Positions 62,005 to 64,000 of a stretch of 64,000 bases of DNA are shown piece by piece (positions within the stretch are counted from its first letter, which is position 1; each line of letters starts with the position of its first letter). Origin of the DNA: Pirellulales bacterium (GTDB taxonomy: Bacteria; Planctomycetota; Planctomycetia; Pirellulales; JADZDJ01); assembly GCA_020851115.1 (NCBI GenBank), contig JADZDJ010000065.1:1-64000 (forward strand), in the 5' to 3' direction. Under the pieces are notes generated by a model, which was given only the letters and a program-made list of their open reading frames with translations, searched no databases and was not told where the DNA came from. The position numbers and the translations under genes are program-made.

Positions 62005-63693
62005 CTAACCCGCAGAGTTGGTGGCGGTTGGCGCACCGCTTGCAGAACGTGGGCGTCCCCGTTGAGCAGGTTTCTCCGTGGTAGGGGGAGCGTCCGCCGG
62101 AGCTGCGGCAGGTCTCTCCGCTTGCTCCATCCCGTTTTTTTCTCGCTCGATCGGCAATGCAGCGGTCGGCCGCGCGACACCGGAGGGCGTTTTTTCCGGC
62201 GGCCGAGAAGGACTGCTGCGGCCTACCAACCGCTCGTACCGAGGGTGCGATTCCCAGTAGCCAAGGGGCGCTTTCGGAAGCTCGGCCTTAGCGATCATTG
62301 GCTCGGGATCGAGCACCACTTCCTCCCCTTCTTCCACTCCTGCGCGGATCAGCACCTCTTGGTCGTTGGTGGGGCCGATGTCGATCCATTTAGGCTCGAA
62401 GCTACTCCCCTTTCGGACAACGCAATAATATTCGCCGTCGCGCTCGACGACTGCCTGGATCGGTGCCTTGAGCGAATTCGGGATGCTATCCACGTTGATT
62501 TCGACCTGAACCGTCAACCCCGGCCGAATGCCGGCCGGCGGATTATCCAGTGCAATGTACGTGGCATATTGCTTGATGTTTTGCGAAAACCAGCTCGGCG
62601 GCGCTGGATATTCATCGACGCGGACCACTTCTCCGTCGAGCTTCATACCGGGAAAGGCATCGACCGACGCTTTCGCCTTCATCCCTTTGCGAACGTGGCT
62701 GACGCGTGTCTCATTGACCTTCGCCACGGCTTGCATCTTGTTCAAATCCGGTAGGCGTATCACTGGTTGTCGCTCGCGGATTACCGCGCCTTCCTCAATA
62801 ATCACTTCCGAACCGCCGCGACGGTCGGTTCGGTTGGCATACACCACCTTGCCCGCCGCCGGCGAATGGACGACGCATTTCTTGATCTGTTCGTCGAGAT
62901 GATCGAGCTTGTCTTGAGCTAATTTCAGCGTGAATTCGTCCGATGCCAGCTTGCCCTTGGCCGTTTCAATGCCGGCGTCTAGCGTTTTCAGCATCTTGGC
63001 TCTGGTGTATTCGCGCAGTACTTTCAATTTTGTGTTCACCGCGGCTACGTCGTTCTTGCCTTTTTCGACGGCGAATCGATCGGCCTCCACCTGATCGGAG
63101 GTAACGTAGCCCTTCGCGGCCAGCCGTTCGCTGTATCGTGCGTATTCTTCGGCACGTCGCAGGTTTTCTTCCGCGACAAACAACTCGCCGAGCAGCAATT
63201 GCTCTTCTTGAGTGAACGTGCCTTCGACATACTCTTTTTTGGAAATTTCGGCTGTCTCCAACGCGGTTTTCGACTGAATGACCAATGCCGTGGCGTCGTT
63301 GACAGTAATTTGCTGCTGGTTTCGTTCTTGCTCCAATGCGGACGAGTCAAATCGCACCAAAAAATCGCCCACATTCACTTCCGCGCCATTGGGAACGACT
63401 TCCAAAATCACCGTGCCCGACGAATTGCGCGCTTCGACTTCGCAGCGCACTTCCACATTGTTCGAGCTTTCCAACTCTCCCGGCTCGATCACATTATGCT
63501 CGAACGTGCCTCGCTCGATCTTTTGAACGACGACGCGGCTCGCATCGTCCGGTTCGCTGCCGCGCATCATTGGCTTCACGAGCAGGATGACCGCAGCCAC
63601 AACTGCCGCCACCACCGCCAGAGGCACGATTAGCCGACCTGCGCGAATCTTGGGCAGGTAGCGAGTCGCAGAGGCAGATCCGGCAATGCTCAT
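62005..63693 (-). CDS. Periplasmic adaptor (HlyD/MacA-like membrane fusion protein)
   Basis: 562 residues. Membrane anchor about 24-43 (LIVPLAVVAAVVAAVILLV). Membrane-fusion layout: beta-barrel and lipoyl parts (GTFEHNVIEPGELESSNNVEVRCEVEA, NVGDFLVRFDSSALEQERNQ), a coiled-coil hairpin (about 115-265), lipoyl return (SPAAGKVVYANRTDRRGGSEVIIEEGAVIRERQPVIRL) and a C-terminal domain. A Pro/Ala-rich tail of about 90 residues is unusual for the family. It should link the MacB-like permease to an outer component. The start codon lies 52 bp from the CRISPR-like repeats, and the best promoter for the operon (63859-63887) lies beyond them. Confidence 0.9.
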   Translation of the reverse strand: MSIAGSASATRYLPKIRAGRLIVPLAVVAAVVAAVILLVKPMMRGSEPDDASRVVVQKIERGTFEHNVIEPGELESSNNVEVRCEVEARNSSGTVILEVVPNGAEVNVGDFLVRFDSSALEQERNQQQITVNDATALVIQSKTALETAEISKKEYVEGTFTQEEQLLLGELFVAEENLRRAEEYARYSERLAAKGYVTSDQVEADRFAVEKGKNDVAAVNTKLKVLREYTRAKMLKTLDAGIETAKGKLASDEFTLKLAQDKLDHLDEQIKKCVVHSPAAGKVVYANRTDRRGGSEVIIEEGAVIRERQPVIRLPDLNKMQAVAKVNETRVSHVRKGMKAKASVDAFPGMKLDGEVVRVDEYPAPPSWFSQNIKQYATYIALDNPPAGIRPGLTVQVEINVDSIPNSLKAPIQAVVERDGEYYCVVRKGSSFEPKWIDIGPTNDQEVLIRAGVEEGEEVVLDPEPMIAKAELPKAPLGYWESHPRYERLVGRSSPSRPPEKTPSGVARPTAALPIEREKNGMEQAERPAAAPADAPPTTEKPAQRGRPRSASGAPTATNSAG

Positions 63694-63745
63694 GGGCGGT
63701 TACAAAATCGGTCCAGCGGTTGATCGACGGCCAAATAGCCGCAAA

Positions 63746-63855
63746 GGTGAGCACGACAGGGAGGAACTGGAGCTTTCAAACCGCTTCTTCACGATATTTA
63801 ACAATCGGCGGTTGTGGCGGTGAGCACGACAGGGAGGAACTGGAGCTTTCAAACC
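63746..63855 (-). CRISPR. Minimal CRISPR-like array: two identical 37-bp repeats, one 36-bp spacer
   Basis: The 37-bp repeat occurs at 63746-63782 and 63819-63855 without mismatch; flanking bases differ on both sides, so the repeat ends are sharp. On the plus strand it starts GGTGAGCACGACAGG and ends GGAGCTTTCAAACC. The spacer (63783-63818) is unrelated to the repeat. Repeat and spacer lengths are typical of CRISPR arrays. No third repeat is found at the expected spacing on either side. The minus strand is favoured as the transcribed strand because a good promoter directly abuts the right repeat; the repeat then begins GGTTTGAAAGCTCC. No cas gene is in the window, so the type cannot be assigned. 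Confidence 0.7.
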
Positions 63856-63858
63856 TAT

Positions 63859-63887
63859 ATTGTAGCCGCTGCGTAAGAGACTGTCAC
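63859..63887 (-). promoter_or_regulatory. Promoter abutting the CRISPR-like array, reading into it
   Basis: On the minus strand GTGACA (63882-63887), 17-bp spacer, TACAAT (63859-63864). The expected start (about 63852) falls in the first bases of the right repeat. The transcript would carry repeat-spacer-repeat and, unless terminated, continue into the HlyD gene at 63693 as a leader of about 160 nt. Confidence 0.55.
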
Positions 63888-64000
63888 GTAAGGAAATGCG
63901 GCGATTATGGCGAATCGCTTTTGCGGAATGGAGTGACTTGGAAGCCCATCGCGTCAATAAGGGGGGAATAGGGAATCGCTGGAATTTCACCTCAGCATCA

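Noticed and set aside
63856-64000. Further CRISPR repeats or a cas gene start to the right of the array
   Set aside because: No copy of the repeat is found at the next expected spacing, and no frame in these 145 bp reads like a known protein.

Overview
The window reads as chromosomal DNA of a planctomycete, most likely a member of the Pirellulales. This is inferred from gene content, not from a marker gene. Pointers are secreted proteins with C-terminal PEP-CTERM tails, very large PQQ-propeller/TPR proteins, a long MoxR-DUF58-BatA-VWA gene row, a Tat-exported Gfo/Idh/MocA oxidoreductase next to a ThuA-like protein, an HU-like protein, and an RHS fragment with planctomycete-style wording. The only RNA gene recognised is tRNA-Val(CAC) at 37952-38025. 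No insertion sequence, prophage or integrase was recognised.

Layout. 1-4.5 kb: an RHS/YD-repeat remnant, a small winged-helix protein, a TPR protein, a TerC-type membrane protein, a SpoIIAA-like protein and a 53-residue membrane peptide. 4.7-6.7 kb: a secreted PEP-CTERM protein. 6.8-13.2 kb (minus strand): three trypsin-fold/PDZ proteins and an NPCBM protein. Only one of the three has an intact His-Asp-Ser triad; the other two have lost all three residues. 13.3-32.2 kb (minus strand): a long row of envelope genes, in transcription order a 1591-residue TPR/PQQ protein, a terpenoid-cyclase-fold protein, MoxR ATPase, DUF58, BatA-like VWA, a second VWA protein, a DUF4175-like coiled-coil membrane protein, a charged coiled-coil protein and a glycine-rich secreted protein. 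Several junctions in this row carry degenerate 7-nt repeats.

32.9-40 kb: HU-like protein with a strong terminator, ClC channel with CBS domains, a PQQ-propeller protein, tRNA-Val and a SAM methyltransferase. 40.2-46.3 kb: a roughly 2020-residue signalling protein joining a degenerate Ser/Thr kinase domain, AAA ATPase, TPR-like region, GAF, histidine kinase and two receiver domains. It overlaps a convergent PEP-CTERM-like propeller gene. 48-53.5 kb: CobL (CbiE-CbiT), a BshB1-like deacetylase, a Fur-family regulator and a TPR-redoxin fusion, suggesting a redox/metal theme. 53.6-60 kb: a beta-propeller glycosidase-like protein, YihY/BrkB, a small lipoprotein, BioB, Gfo/Idh/MocA and ThuA. 60-63.7 kb (minus strand): a MacAB-like HlyD/ATPase/FtsX exporter.

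At the right edge (63746-63855) two identical 37-bp repeats flank a 36-bp unique spacer, the geometry of a one-spacer CRISPR array. A good promoter abuts it and points through the array towards the exporter operon, whose start codon lies 52 bp beyond. No cas gene is visible. This mini-array, the pseudo-protease set and the pseudokinase-histidine kinase giant are the observations most worth following.
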